From contig JAIXMR010000001.1 in NCBI GenBank assembly GCA_025677835.1, forward strand, positions 1-64,000: a DNA stretch of 64,000 nucleotides, given 5' to 3'. Shown here in pieces: positions 1 through 10,934 of this stretch. Source of the DNA: Sporodiniella umbellata (Eukaryota > Mucoromycota > Mucoromycetes > Mucorales > Rhizopodaceae). A model generated the notes under the pieces. It worked only from the letters and a program-made list of their open reading frames with translations, did not search any database and had not been told where the DNA came from. A program made the position numbers and the translations under genes. How positions within the stretch are numbered: the stretch's first letter is position 1; every line of letters starts with the position of its first letter.

Positions 1-692
1 TCTTAGATTTCGAAATCTAATGTGAATTCTGATAAAGCGCCTTTTTTCTAAAATATATTTGATTTTTTCAAGAGTTCATCAGTTCTCTAAGAATTGATTG
101 TTAGGTTGGAGCAATTTAGGTATCCCTAGCTTCGGAAAAGAACGATCAGGACTTTTTATGACACTACTACCATGCTGGGCTCATTGTTGTATTTCGAGAA
201 ATAAAATAGTAAAGTAAAAACCAAATAGAAAAAGACTTTGTAAGTACTTTGAGACTATATAAAATAATTGTTATTTATTAAGCACAAAATAAACAGTTCT
301 TTATACCTTTACAATCTGCTATAGCTATTGTGTATTAGACTTCTTTTTTAGATAGATCTTTTCTATATATAGATGTTAGAGAATATTCCTGCTATACACT
401 AACTGTGTCATCTATGACAGCTCTTGATCTGATTTTGTTGTCTTTAAACTATTCTTTTTGTCTTTAGATCAGAGTCCTTTTTTTATACTCTTAGACTCAT
501 ACTAACTTAGCCTTTCTTTGCTTATATGTTCTTTTGGCAGTTACGTATTATCTTTTTATTACATGATTCTCCTATATAGTTCTTACTATATATATATTAT
601 TGACGTTTATACGCGTTATCTACATTCTATTAGATTCTGTGCTTTATCTCTTACGCGTCTATAGACGTATCTATATAAAAATGTCTAAATAA
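1..692. other. AT-rich non-coding left edge
   Basis: Very AT-rich sequence with many TATA-like stretches and short A/T runs. I see no open frame with protein-like composition and no RNA gene. It precedes the recombinase remnant and could be decayed mobile-element DNA, but nothing in it shows this directly. Confidence 0.5.
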
Positions 693-875
693 AATATGCG
701 GATCGCCACAGACGACATTTTAGGCCATGGTTTTTGGGCTTCGTCAAACGTTTTTGACAACTTCTACAGACTATCTCGCTAAACAGCTGTTAATTTTACT
801 ACTTTGGCACTATCTATTGATGGTGATACTCTGGATTCACAGTCAGAGTCCTCGGCTCAATACCAACAACGGTAA
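693..875 (+). pseudogene. Tyrosine-recombinase C-terminal remnant (DIRS/Crypton-like)
   Basis: The frame starting near position 696 reads a peptide containing DDILGHGFWASS and VFDNFYRLSR, then a TAA stop at the next codon, after which the same frame resumes (TAVNFTTLAL...) to a stop at 873-875. An LGH-type box followed about ten residues later by FYR matches the last catalytic His/Trp and Tyr boxes of tyrosine recombinases, here in the style of fungal DIRS/Ngaro/Crypton integrases. The internal TAA sits where CAA would restore the frame. Only the C-terminal end is present; upstream there is a stop and AT-rich DNA. The frame ends where the large inverted repeat begins, as expected near a mobile-element end. 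Family-level call inferred from motif spacing; the exact superfamily is uncertain. Confidence 0.5.
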
Positions 876-1128
876 AACTTGTATGAATGAAATGAAACAC
901 CCAAATCATTATTGGGAGTAGGAGGTGAATCTGACTATCCTTCTCTTCCTCTCTTTGTTATTATAATACTGAGTTGCGAAACCATTGTTAATTGTATATA
1001 ATTCGCATTTAAATTTTTTATATACATATTTTAGTAATAAAAAAGAAAAATTGGTAACACAGCCAGAGTCACCTCCCACTCCCAATAATGATTTGGGTGT
1101 TTCATTTCATTCACACAAGTTTTAGCAA
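871..1128. repeat. Long imperfect inverted repeat (~67 bp arms)
   Basis: Positions 871-937 and 1058-1128 are inverted copies of each other. The 45 bp core (884-928) differs at one position from its partner, and the outer parts carry a few more mismatches. The ~120 bp between the arms is AT-rich and non-coding. The left arm overlaps the stop codon of the tyrosine-recombinase remnant, so this may be the terminal inverted repeat of the same element or a MITE-like foldback. No clear target-site duplication is visible. Confidence 0.8.
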
Positions 1129-2339
1129 AAAGCATTAAAACGGGGATTGATCAAAAACTATACGGTTAAGTGTAATGGGTTTTTTTAAAAACCATCGATT
1201 GTACGCGAGGAACGAATTACAAGTGAGAATCGACAAGTATCGTTTCCTTCTAATAATTCATAATCCAGTTCAGGAAAAAAGCTGCTATAATAATGTGAAA
1301 ACAAGTTATTTAGAAAAGATAGGTGCGGGTTGCCGGAACTTACAACTTTTTTTTTTTTTTTTTTTTCATGTTTGTAGGAAAAAAAAAATTATTGTCGAAA
1401 CACATCTCCACTATTGAAGGAATAGATGAAAACAAACAGAAAAAATACAAACTGTTACAAAAATTAGTTGCGTTTTCAAATTTAATAGAATGATTGTGTA
1501 GCTTTAGAAAAGCACAGCACATATTAACCAAATACGCTTGTATGAGTTATCAATTAAATAGTTGTATATTGCATTAATTCTCAGTGAAAAAAGTTCTGCT
1601 CAACAAACTGAAATCAGTGAGGGATATCTTAAAATTAACTTTTTTATCTGTACATCCCAGATAATTTTTTTTTTCTATAGATTAAATCCATCCAGTTTCA
1701 CTATCTCTTGTCCTTTAGGATTGTAAAGACATTTCAATTTCAGGTATTTTGTAGGTAAATTGTCTATTTTATTAAGCCGTACAAAATACTCAAGCCAGAG
1801 TCATTTAGTTTTTCTCGAGTTGTTCTTTTTCTTCAAAAAAAAAAAAAAATAAAAAAAAATAAAAAGGACAGTCTGAAACACTTTTATACTAGACCCTCTG
1901 TCGAGCATAAACAATATTCCTCAAAAACATAACATAACGTGAGCATTTTAGTAAACTCAAAGATGATATACTAACCATTGGAGCTTTTTAACTGGCTAGT
2001 ATAATGTTTTGAAAATCTCAAAGCCAAACATTTCTAGCTTGATTTGTCAAGTCAGGTTCTATATCTACAATGCTCAACTTGATTCAGACAGAACGATGAG
2101 ACAAAAAAAAAAAAAAAAGGAGAAAGCTAAAGAAAAGTCGCCTACATGCTTTAGTAGGGCTATTTTCTGTATACAGAGTGCTGATTTGTATGGTTTCTTT
2201 AATTAAAAGTACAACAGAGTCAATACTGAGATTTGAATAAACAAGAGCCCAGACTTAATAAAAAGAGTCATATTTGTACATATTATATCAGCTTTATTCT
2301 TTCGCAATTTATACATTCACTTGTTTTCTTTGACGCTAT
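1129..2339. other. Intergenic, AT-rich
   Basis: No gene recognised. Contains poly(T) near 1348-1365 and poly(A) runs near 1838-1870 and 2103-2118. The only open frames owe their length to these homopolymers. The last part is the 3' flank of the transportin gene. Confidence 0.5.
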
Positions 2340-5300
2340 TTAGATGCCATAGCGTTCACGTAAAGGGGTTTGTAACTCTGCTGGCATGCTGACTAACATT
2401 TGAGACCATTGTGCTTCACCAAACATGTTTTTGTATCCCATCAAAATCTAAGAAACCCAGTTAATACATGCATCTAGACAGTTGCTCGTATCTTGTGCTT
2501 ACGTTTCCAAATGATTCATGCAGGGCAGGAGGTACGTTTTGATAGTTGATGATGGCATGACACAACAAAGGAAATTCCTATTATTATTGGTTTTTAGATA
2601 AAACAGCCATAGGGATTAAAGTTGTTTTCTCTTACTTGTGCAGCTCCTTGAGGGTTCACTTTGATCATTTCACACAAACCGCTGAACGCTGTAGATTTTT
2701 CTTCGTTAGGACGAATGGGTGTAAGGGCAGTCAGCCAAGGTTTGGCAAACAGTTGAAGATGGGGAGCAACAAGTTCAGGGCAAATAAGGCCAAGACGGCC
2801 AATAGTAATACCCACATTTTCCAAAAGTGTACGTTGAAGTTGAGGGTTAACAATCAAAGGTAACAAACGTTGCAATAAGGGATCAACATAATCTCTAATT
2901 TCAGTACCTAAGAAAAAAAAAAAAAAAAAGAAAGGTTCAGCGGAATCGATTCTACGATCATAATGTTACTTACCCCATTTGAGAGCAATTTCACCAGCAG
3001 CCCAAGTAGCATTGTTACAAACGGAAAGGTGTTCTGCTTGTGGATCGATTTGCTGAAGAATATGTGGCATGAATTGAGGAACAACATTACGAATATGTTC
3101 AAAGCAAGAGATAGCAAGATCACCTAGTAAGGCATAAGCTGATTGGCGAACCTCGGCCACTTCGTCCTGAACACAGATGGACAAGAATTGGACAACAGGA
3201 GGGTTTGTGCTGGCCACCAAAGGTTCGGCATCAGAGTTCAAGGCTTGCACAATACCTGAAAGTAAGTCTAAAGCAACAATCATAAAGTCTTTATCGGGAT
3301 CTTCGAGAGAGGGGTTCATGCTGAATTCTCGGCACTCTTCCAAAGTTTTCAAGACAAGCATGACACAACGTCTATATACGGGCTCAGCAAAAGGCTTGAA
3401 ACCTTTGCCCAAGGCAGTAGTAATAGATGAAAGACACTATAGAATCTGTGTTAATTTTGTTTTGATGATTTTTTTCCTTACCTCTAATAAGGGGAATAAG
3501 TCTGTGTTATCATCGGAAATAGCTTGCCATTTAGCAATAAGAGGAGGCATGATAAGATCAATGAATTGTTGGTTGTTCAATGCCTCTCCTACAACATCAG
3601 CCAAAGTACCAACGGTATCATAAAGGAGCAACATGTTACGGTGTTGGTATTTCACAAAGGCAGCTGAGAGAGTAGTCAAGATTGGCAAAAGATAAGGGAC
3701 CAACTCCATGCCAGCTTCCTCTTCAAGTAAAGAAAGAGAAGAACAGGCAGCTTCCTGGACACGTTTGTTGTTATCTAAGATGCGTTGCAAAAGAAGTTGA
3801 ATGAATGGTTCAAAGAAAGCTTGGCGAGCTTCTGGGTTTTGTTGACTGGTATGAACAACCCACGATGAATATCTGCCTAGTGTCCAACAAGTGATAGATC
3901 TAACAAGGGGCTATGGATGTAGGTTGATAAAGTCAGTACAAGATGTGTTTGATGCGGGTGTACCTACCTTAGGATCGTTCAAGTTGCTTAATAAATAGGG
4001 AACTAATTCGTGAAGATGAGGGGCGATTTCAGCAATACCACCTTCGGCAGCAGCACCAAGAGCCAAGATGCCGCATTCTCTATGGAGCCAGTCTGCACTT
4101 TCGAGTTCTATCTTGAGAAGAGGAATCAAGATATGAACAACTTCAGCCTTGAACGAAGTACACAAGACGTCCAGAGTGGCTGCGCTACACTTTCTCAAAT
4201 TCCATTCACCATAAAACTCGTCGTCTTCAAACTCGTCAAACTCATCGTCTTCCTCATCTTCCTCATCCTCGTCAGCTGCACCTTCAGACTTTTTGAGTTC
4301 TTCATCATTGTGTTCAACGACGTTGGCTTTGTGGAAACGAGGCTTGATATCTTGAGCGTTATCGGCAATATGGGCATCATCTTCATCTCCGCCCAAAGTC
4401 AAAAGGTCCATATCAGAATATACCATACCTTTGAGTAAAACAGGCACAACCTGTTGGAGATAGGGATGAAGTTGTTCACGCAATTCGTCTTGTTCGGCAA
4501 ACACTAACCAAAATTCGCAAGCCTCTAAAGCCAGATCCGAATCGTCTGATTGGGTACAGAAAAGCATGTAGTTTACCAAGTCGGGCATATGAGGCAACAG
4601 AACTTCAGGGCACATTTCAAGTAAACCAACCAAACTTTGACACACAGCTTTACGTACATCGACATTATCATCCGTGGCGCGTTTAAAGAGGGCGACCAGA
4701 TACTCGTTGACTCGCTTCATCAAAGGTACTGAACGCAAAGTGATGAATTGGGAGGTGGAAGAAATGGCGCTTAAACGTATTTTGTGATCTGGGTGGTCAA
4801 AGAAAGCAATAAATTTGGGAATCATAAATTCTAAAGGTTGAACACCGCCGATGACTGTATCCAGGTCGCGTGCAGCATCTTCACAGATTTTTTGGAAAGT
4901 GCTGAAAGCATTCTAAAATAGAGAAAATAAAACAAGCTGTAGGTCAACTCTTTTCTCTCTCTCTCTCTATATATATTGTGCGGGAGGATATTTACTTGAA
5001 CTACAACAAGATTGGGGTCATCGAGTTTTTCAAGCAACACTTGGATGGCTTGAGGCCAATTCTGAATTTGTCCACGTTGAACAATAGCTGCAATAACTAA
5101 ACTGACAGCCTTACCCACTTCTTGGTCACCGATATGTTGAAGACAAGATTCCTTCACGTGTTCCATCACTTGAGGAGGGATAGTAGGATAATAAGAGCGA
5201 ATATTGTTTTTGAGTGTCAAACCAGCGACAGAGCGAATGTATTGATCCTCTTGGGGCATTTGGGTTAAAATGTAAACCAAATAAGAGTTGTAATCAGGTA

Positions 5301-5513
5301 CTTTGTTAAAGTATTCTAATTTCTAATTTTCCCATTGTTTTTTTTTGTTTTTTTTTGTTTTTTTTTTTTTTTTTTTTGGTTTTTTAGTATTCTTTAGGGC
5401 TAATTCTGTTTAATTACTTGTTGAACACTTTGGCTATCAGTTGGATTGATAGCCTCGCGCAAGAGTTGCAAAAGTTCAGAGAGACCTTGTGGTTGTGGCT
5501 GCCAAGTGCTCAT
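2340..5513 (-). CDS. KAP104: Transportin / karyopherin beta-2 nuclear import receptor
   Basis: A nuclear import receptor of the importin-beta superfamily that carries PY-NLS cargoes such as RNA-binding proteins through the pore under RanGTP control. Eight exons in transcription order: 5418-5513, 4996-5322, 3968-4912, 3482-3910, 2974-3436, 2636-2907, 2503-2577, 2340-2447. They join in frame to about 904 residues, the usual size. The N-terminus [18 protein letters not shown] resembles transportin-1. HEAT-type helices run throughout, and an acidic stretch at about residues 355-380, followed by WNLRKCSAA, matches the H8 loop that releases cargo. Conserved landmarks include [47 protein letters not shown] and PLRERYGI at the C-terminus. 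Introns are 45-95 nt. The symbol follows the yeast orthologue; metazoan name TNPO1. Confidence 0.93.
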
Positions 5514-6153
5514 GTTCTATAAAATAAAGAGAAAAAAAAAAAAAAAAAAAAAAAAGTTACACCTTTTTTATTCTCCCTTTCCAAATAAAAAATCGAGAAA
5601 TAACACCAAAAAAAAAAAAAAAAAAAATTAAAACAATCACTCACACACACACACACAAAAGCCTTCAGAAGAGTAAAAACAGTTGAAAAACAAGTGTCAA
5701 GTGTTTTTCCTATCCGTTAGAGTTTGCCTTCTTGGGTTTGTGACGTAGAGCGCTGATAAGCCACTAAGCCTAGTTAAACAAGGGTTATCTTTCGGTTGGA
5801 TTGTATATAGCCAACAAGCACATGTGTTAACGTTTTCCTGTAGCTTTCCCTCCCCTCTCTCTCCACCCCCCCCTTTTTTTTTTTTTCTTGGACTTCCTTA
5901 GGGTGCCAGTGTGGAAAACCGCTGGCTTCTTTTTATGGACAGGCTCCGTAGACAACAAGCCACAGGTCCATTGAGAAAGCGTGTGTAATGAAGCAGTGGA
6001 GATAAAATTGGGTCGGAGAAAGGATTGTTTATTTTTAGCCATGTCTTTTGATTTTGGTCACTCTTTTTCTTCTTTTTCTTTTTCAGCTATTATTATTCTT
6101 ATTCTTATTAGTGATAAAAAAGGAGGATTGACTACGAACGGTTTAGATTGATA
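5514..6153. other. Divergent intergenic region, transportin / VTC
   Basis: Shared upstream region of two divergent genes. It holds three poly(A) runs on the + strand (about 5530-5555, 5607-5628 and shorter ones), a CA run at 5639-5657 and a C/T-rich tract at about 5845-5887. A minus-strand frame from an ATG at 6042 encodes about 50 protein-like residues (MAKNKQSFLRPNF...) before running into a homopolymer-derived lysine tract; downstream at 5710-5760 another short protein-like piece ends in a stop. They might be exons of one small gene, but I could not join them in frame with standard splice sites, so no gene is called. Confidence 0.4.
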
Positions 6154-8211
6154 ATGAATTTCGAACAAGAGTTTAGAGCGAGTATGTATGGGCCATGGAA
6201 GGGAGAGTATGTGAACTTTGAGGAAATACAATTCAACCTGAGCCAACGACGATGGACACAACAGGAATTTGAATCTGCCTTACGGGCAGAGGCAGACAAA
6301 GTTGACTTATTTATTAATAAAAAACAACGTGAGATTGAGTCCAGAATAGTTTATTGTGAGCGCACATTGTCTCAGACGGTGACACCGGCAGTTTATGAGA
6401 CCACCGATGACACCCTGACCGAGGTTTTGCTGGATCTTAACGATCTTTCGAAATACACCCGCTACAACTTCTTGGCCCTCCAGCGGCTGATACAAGAGGC
6501 TGGCTCTGACAACCGATTATTACAATGGCTTCGGACAAGGTCGTTAGATAAGCAGCGTTTTGATGTGAACCTTGTCAAGATATCGACACTGCATGACCAA
6601 TGTCGACTTCACGGCCAGACAAGAACAGGGAGTGTTGTAGCTGTGGGGGAGACGACGATGGAGAAAGCCAAATATTGGGTTCACCCTGACAATATTACCG
6701 AACTCAAAGCGATCCTGTTATTTCATCTGCCTGTGGCTGTTCATCAGCCAGAGAAAGAACAGGAGGCTTCTGACAGTGCTGTCTCGAACGTTTACTTTGA
6801 CAACCGGCATTTTGAACTCTACCAAGGACGACTTCAACGCGATGAAGGGGCAGAAGCCATTCGATGTGCGTGGACGGGCACGATGGAAAACCGAGAGATT
6901 TGTGTGGAACGCAAGACGCACCACGCATCCTGGAAGAATGGAGCGTCTGTGAAGGATAGGCTGGTGTTGGATGTGGACCAAGTGGGCGAGTTGCTTTCGG
7001 GTCGCTACAGTGCCAGTCGTTATGCGGACGATTTGAGACGGCGCCAGACTCCCAACGCGGTGGTGGAGCGCAGTCAAGCCATGGCCCATGGCGTACAACA
7101 GTCTATCAGGGAACGCGGGCTTGAGCCGATGATGCGTGTGTTTTATCATCGTACTGTGTTTGAAGTGCCGGGCGATGTAAGCTTAAGGATCACGCTTGAC
7201 ACCGACCTAAGCTATCTGAGCGAAACAGAAGACCGTATTCAGGGGGCATGGCGTCGCCCATGTGACTACCCCTTTGAGGATGCCTATTCGTTCCCTTATG
7301 CCATTTTGGAGACAAGTGTGCAGACACCGCCTGATTGGCTTACACGATTGGTGGATTCCAGGCTGGTGTACGAGGTGCCGCGGTTCTCCAAATACCTTCA
7401 GGGGATTGCCTCGCTTTGGAATAGCCATCTACCGCTCCTTCCTTGGTGGCTGGACCAGCTCGAGTTGGACATCAGGAATGCTAAGCAGCCCCAAGGCAAC
7501 TTTCGTGGGCTGTCGAGATCCAAGAGCCTGAAGCCACTGATCGATGGTCAGTACCGTGCGGGCTATCTGGAATCACAACTGGAACGCAGTGCCGCTCTAC
7601 AGCGTATACCCCAGCGTGCCAGTAATCCCTTTGAAGACCCTGTATGGAACGAACCACCGACACCGACCGCATCTTCTTTGATCGAAAAGAGTCGGTTAAC
7701 ACCCGACGGAGGGCAGCCTTCGGTGTTTGCCGACTCAGCCTCCACAGACTTTCTCATTCGTAAATCCACCCATTCTTCCTATCTACATAACGAAAAGATG
7801 TTCAAGGAAGAAGTGACACCTGCAGAAAAACCGCCAGCAGAAGAAGAAGAGGAAGAAGAAGATAAGCCCAAGAAGAAAAAGAAGAAGAAGGAGGGAGGAG
7901 CGACAGTGGAGCCCAAGATCTTTTTTGCCAACGAACGTACCTTCATCCACTGGTTGCATTTTTCCGCCATTATTCTCTCTGTGGCTTTGACCCTGCTCAA
8001 CTTTGGTGATCATGTCAACCGGATTGTGGGTGGCATTTTCTTTGCGATTGCCTTTATCTTTGCCGTGTATGCCTTTGGCTTCTATCGGTGGCGAGCGTAC
8101 AGAATCACTAATAAACCCCATCTGCGGTTCGACGATGTGTTTGGTCCTGTGTTTCTATGCATTCTGTTAGTGGGTGCGCTTGTGGTAAGTTTCAAACAAT
8201 GTGTGTCATAA
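6154..8211 (+). CDS. SPX-VTC-DUF202 protein, vacuolar transporter chaperone paralogue A
   Basis: Predicted subunit of the VTC complex that makes inorganic polyphosphate at the vacuole membrane. Single exon, 685 residues. Order: SPX domain (about 1-150, starting MNFEQEF), central TTM/VTC fold (about 170-440, with KYWVHPDN near 172, VERKTH near 249, VPRFSKYL near 407), a low-complexity Glu/Lys linker (about 560-582), and a C-terminal DUF202 module from about 592 (ERTFIHWLHF) with three hydrophobic helices. Compared with yeast Vtc4 from memory, the ERK lysine and RFSK lysine are kept, but the R-x-R pair that contacts phosphate reads RCAW rather than RLRW. The SPX lysine cluster (KKHDKH in the neighbour) is replaced by a Lys-poor segment (IQEAGSDN). 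Start chosen at the ATG that aligns with the paralogue downstream. Vtc2/3-like or divergent Vtc4-like roles are both possible. Confidence 0.9.
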   Translation: MNFEQEFRASMYGPWKGEYVNFEEIQFNLSQRRWTQQEFESALRAEADKVDLFINKKQREIESRIVYCERTLSQTVTPAVYETTDDTLTEVLLDLNDLSKYTRYNFLALQRLIQEAGSDNRLLQWLRTRSLDKQRFDVNLVKISTLHDQCRLHGQTRTGSVVAVGETTMEKAKYWVHPDNITELKAILLFHLPVAVHQPEKEQEASDSAVSNVYFDNRHFELYQGRLQRDEGAEAIRCAWTGTMENREICVERKTHHASWKNGASVKDRLVLDVDQVGELLSGRYSASRYADDLRRRQTPNAVVERSQAMAHGVQQSIRERGLEPMMRVFYHRTVFEVPGDVSLRITLDTDLSYLSETEDRIQGAWRRPCDYPFEDAYSFPYAILETSVQTPPDWLTRLVDSRLVYEVPRFSKYLQGIASLWNSHLPLLPWWLDQLELDIRNAKQPQGNFRGLSRSKSLKPLIDGQYRAGYLESQLERSAALQRIPQRASNPFEDPVWNEPPTPTASSLIEKSRLTPDGGQPSVFADSASTDFLIRKSTHSSYLHNEKMFKEEVTPAEKPPAEEEEEEEDKPKKKKKKKEGGATVEPKIFFANERTFIHWLHFSAIILSVALTLLNFGDHVNRIVGGIFFAIAFIFAVYAFGFYRWRAYRITNKPHLRFDDVFGPVFLCILLVGALVVSFKQCVS

Positions 8212-8627
8212 ATGATGTCAACTAAAAATAATCTGTTCAAGCTCAATTTTGCACTGAGATTCAACACCCCACCACAGAACAATGCTTATTTGGGTGTCAA
8301 TGGCACCGAGAGCGACAATTAGGCAAATCCCTCCCCCCTTATACATCTCCCTTTGGGGTCTATTTTTTTTTCTCTATTTTTTTTTTTAATAGAATATGCG
8401 TTATTCTCCTTACGTAAAACTTTTTATTATCATGGGTCGTACTCACTCATACCTTCGGACTTTAAGGATCGCCAGTGAAAAGAGAAACTTTCAATTTTCT
8501 TTTTTTTTTTTTTTTTTTTTTTTCTATTTTTATTTTTATTTTTTTTAATCACTTTTCTATATTTTCACTTTCTTTTTCCCTGAAAAAAAAAAAAAAAAAA
8601 AGGAAACTATTGTGCGAGCGAGTGGAA
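8212..8627. other. Spacer between VTC paralogues
   Basis: About 415 nt with T-rich runs (8501-8524, 8536-8547) and a poly(A) run just upstream of the next start codon. It acts as 3' flank of paralogue A and promoter/5' leader of paralogue B. No separate gene seen. Confidence 0.5.
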
Positions 8628-10820
8628 ATGAAATTTGGCCAGCAGTTGCAAAAGGAAATATTTCCGCCTTGGAAACTCTCTTATATTTCGTACGATGTGC
8701 TAAAGAACGACCTAAAGAGCCGACAGAACGACCATGGGTGGAACCAACAGGACGAAGAGGCATTTATCAAGAAGCTCAACAACGAACTGGACAAAGTGTA
8801 TGATTTCGTTACTGCCAAATTGAGTGAAGTAGAGGCTCGTATCAGTTATTGTGAGAGAACGATCCAGACATTTGTGAATAACCCCAGCTGGTCTTCTGAG
8901 CAAAACTGGAGCATTATGGAAGATGCGTTGACTGAGGTTCTTTTCGATGTGAACGATCTGGCCAAGTTCACCCGATTGAACTACATTGGGTTTCAGAAGA
9001 TTATCAAGAAGCATGACAAGCACACCGGGCTGGATCTTCAGCAAGTGTTTATTCCTAGATTGAGAAGCAAACCGTTAGACAAGCAACGGTTTGATGTTGC
9101 GCTTGTGTTTATTTCTGCACTTCATGATCTGTGTAAACAACGAGGTAGAGTACGTACGAGCATGGTGGCCAATCCTCTGGATGGACCTGGGCTGGATGAC
9201 AAGACATCCAAGTACTGGGTGCATCCTGACAATATTACTGAAGTCAAATCGATCATCATGCTTCACTTGCCGGTCTTTATCCAGAACCCAGAGAAGCGCT
9301 TTGAACCTTCGGATGCTGCCTTTTCCCATGTTTACCTCGACAATCCAGACTTTGGGCTGTATACTAGCGTGTTGCAGCGCGATGACGACGCAGAGAGTCT
9401 CTGCTTCCACTGGCAAGGTAGTTTTGCCTCACCTACGGTCTTTGCTGAGCACACGACCCTCAAGGCAGCCTGGCTTAACGGGGCGCCTGCCAAAGACCAT
9501 CTGGCGTTTGACCCGGATGAGGTCTCCTCTTTTCTGTCTGGCGAGCTCACCGCCCAAGCCTACAGCCACCGACGGCGCACCCAAGGCGCAGACGCGGAAG
9601 CGGTGGATAAGATGCAGCGGGTGGCGAGCGGGATTCAGAAGGCGCTGAAAGCCAAACAGTTGGCACCGGTGTGTCGAGTGTTTTACCAGCGCACACGATT
9701 TCAACTGCCGGACGACGACCAGGTACAGGTGAAGATAGACAACGACGTGGCGTTCATTCGGGAAGATAACCTGTTCCGGGCCAGACGGCGAGGACCCAAC
9801 GAATGGCGAAGACCGGATGTGGACATTGACTATCCATTCAGTTACCTGCACGAATCTGAAGTGCTTCGGTTTCCTTATGCTGTGCTGGAGGCGAAGGGAT
9901 CGCCCGACTGGCTGAAAAACCTACTAGAGTCGCATCTGGTACACGAAGTGCCACGGTTCTCGAAATACCTTCATGGCATCGCTTATCTTTTCCGAGACCG
10001 TCTGCCCTTGCTTCCCTGGTGGTTGTCTGAGATGGAAGTGGATATTCGGAAACCACGCGCTACGGATTTTGGCCTGAGTCGGTCCAAGTCCTTTAAGCCG
10101 ATGGTGGACGGTCAGTATAGGCGGATAATGGCTACTGAAGATCTACGTATGAACATCGTGAGTGAACAGGACGAAAACAACAAGAAGGTTCTTCTCGATC
10201 GCAGCAAGTCCATTAACGACTGGGACAATCGACCCCATCGCATGCAGTCCACGCTTGTCCATAAGGGGGATGATCCCTTAAACTACGGCCCACTCAAACG
10301 AACAGCACCCAAAGAAGACGGCCCCTTGGGTGAGGCCATCGTGTTTTCCAGAGGTGATATTCGCTTGGACATGAACGATAAAAGGCTGTTTGAAAGCTCA
10401 GGCATGTACGTGAAGGATCCAAACGACCCAAACTCGGTTATCCCCGTCAAGAAAGTCAAGGTGGAACCCAAAGTGTTCTTTTCTAACGAACGTACCTTCA
10501 TCTCCTGGCTACAGTTCTGTGCACTGCTCTTAAGCGTCGCCCTCAACTTGCTGAATTTTGGTGATAAAGTCTCTCGGATCGCAGGTGCTCTCTTTATCGG
10601 TATTTCTGCTGGTGTAGCCATTTATGCTTTATATCAATTTGAAAGACGTGCATGGTAAATCATTACAAACAAAACAAACAATGATATACTTACAAGTGTT
10701 ATGATTAGGATGATCAATCGACGTATTGTTGGAAGATATGACGATCTTTGGGGTCCTGCTGTACTCTGTGTTCTGTTGGTGGGTGCGCTTGTGGTGAATT
10801 TTTATCTTCGTTTTCATTAA
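8628..10820 (+). CDS. SPX-VTC-DUF202 protein, vacuolar transporter chaperone paralogue B
   Basis: Second VTC-type protein in tandem with paralogue A. Two exons, 8628-10654 and 10709-10820, joined TG|G (intron 54 nt), giving 712 residues. The second exon supplies the last DUF202 helix (LCVLLVGALVVNF), which aligns with the end of paralogue A; without this intron the protein would stop early. SPX domain about 1-165 with a normal lysine cluster (IIKKHDKHTG near 125), VTC/TTM region about 190-470, DUF202 from about 615. In the TTM fold several residues of the polyphosphate polymerase tunnel are missing: the motif that reads EAHRLRWYG in yeast Vtc4 is ESLCFHWQG, and ERKTH is EHTTL. The RFSK lysine remains. 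This suggests a regulatory Vtc2/Vtc3-like subunit with inositol-pyrophosphate sensing and no catalysis (inference). Confidence 0.9.
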
Positions 10821-10821
10821 G

Positions 10822-10823
10822 TT

Positions 10824-10867
<44 letters not shown>
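10822..10867. repeat. Poly(T)22-poly(A)24 palindrome
   Basis: A run of 22 T followed directly by 24 A makes a perfect foldback one base after the stop codon of VTC paralogue B and 67 nt from the stop codon of the convergent chitinase gene. It lies in the shared 3' flank. Confidence 0.9.
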
Positions 10868-10871
<4 letters not shown>

Positions 10872-10934
10872 CATATTTATTTCATCTTTATACCGCAAAT
10901 TACTAAATAAATACACAAAATATATATATATTGT

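Noticed and set aside
8475..8627. N-terminal extension of VTC paralogue B made of Phe and Lys runs.
   Set aside because: Produced by T and A runs in the leader; the ATG at 8628 aligns with paralogue A.
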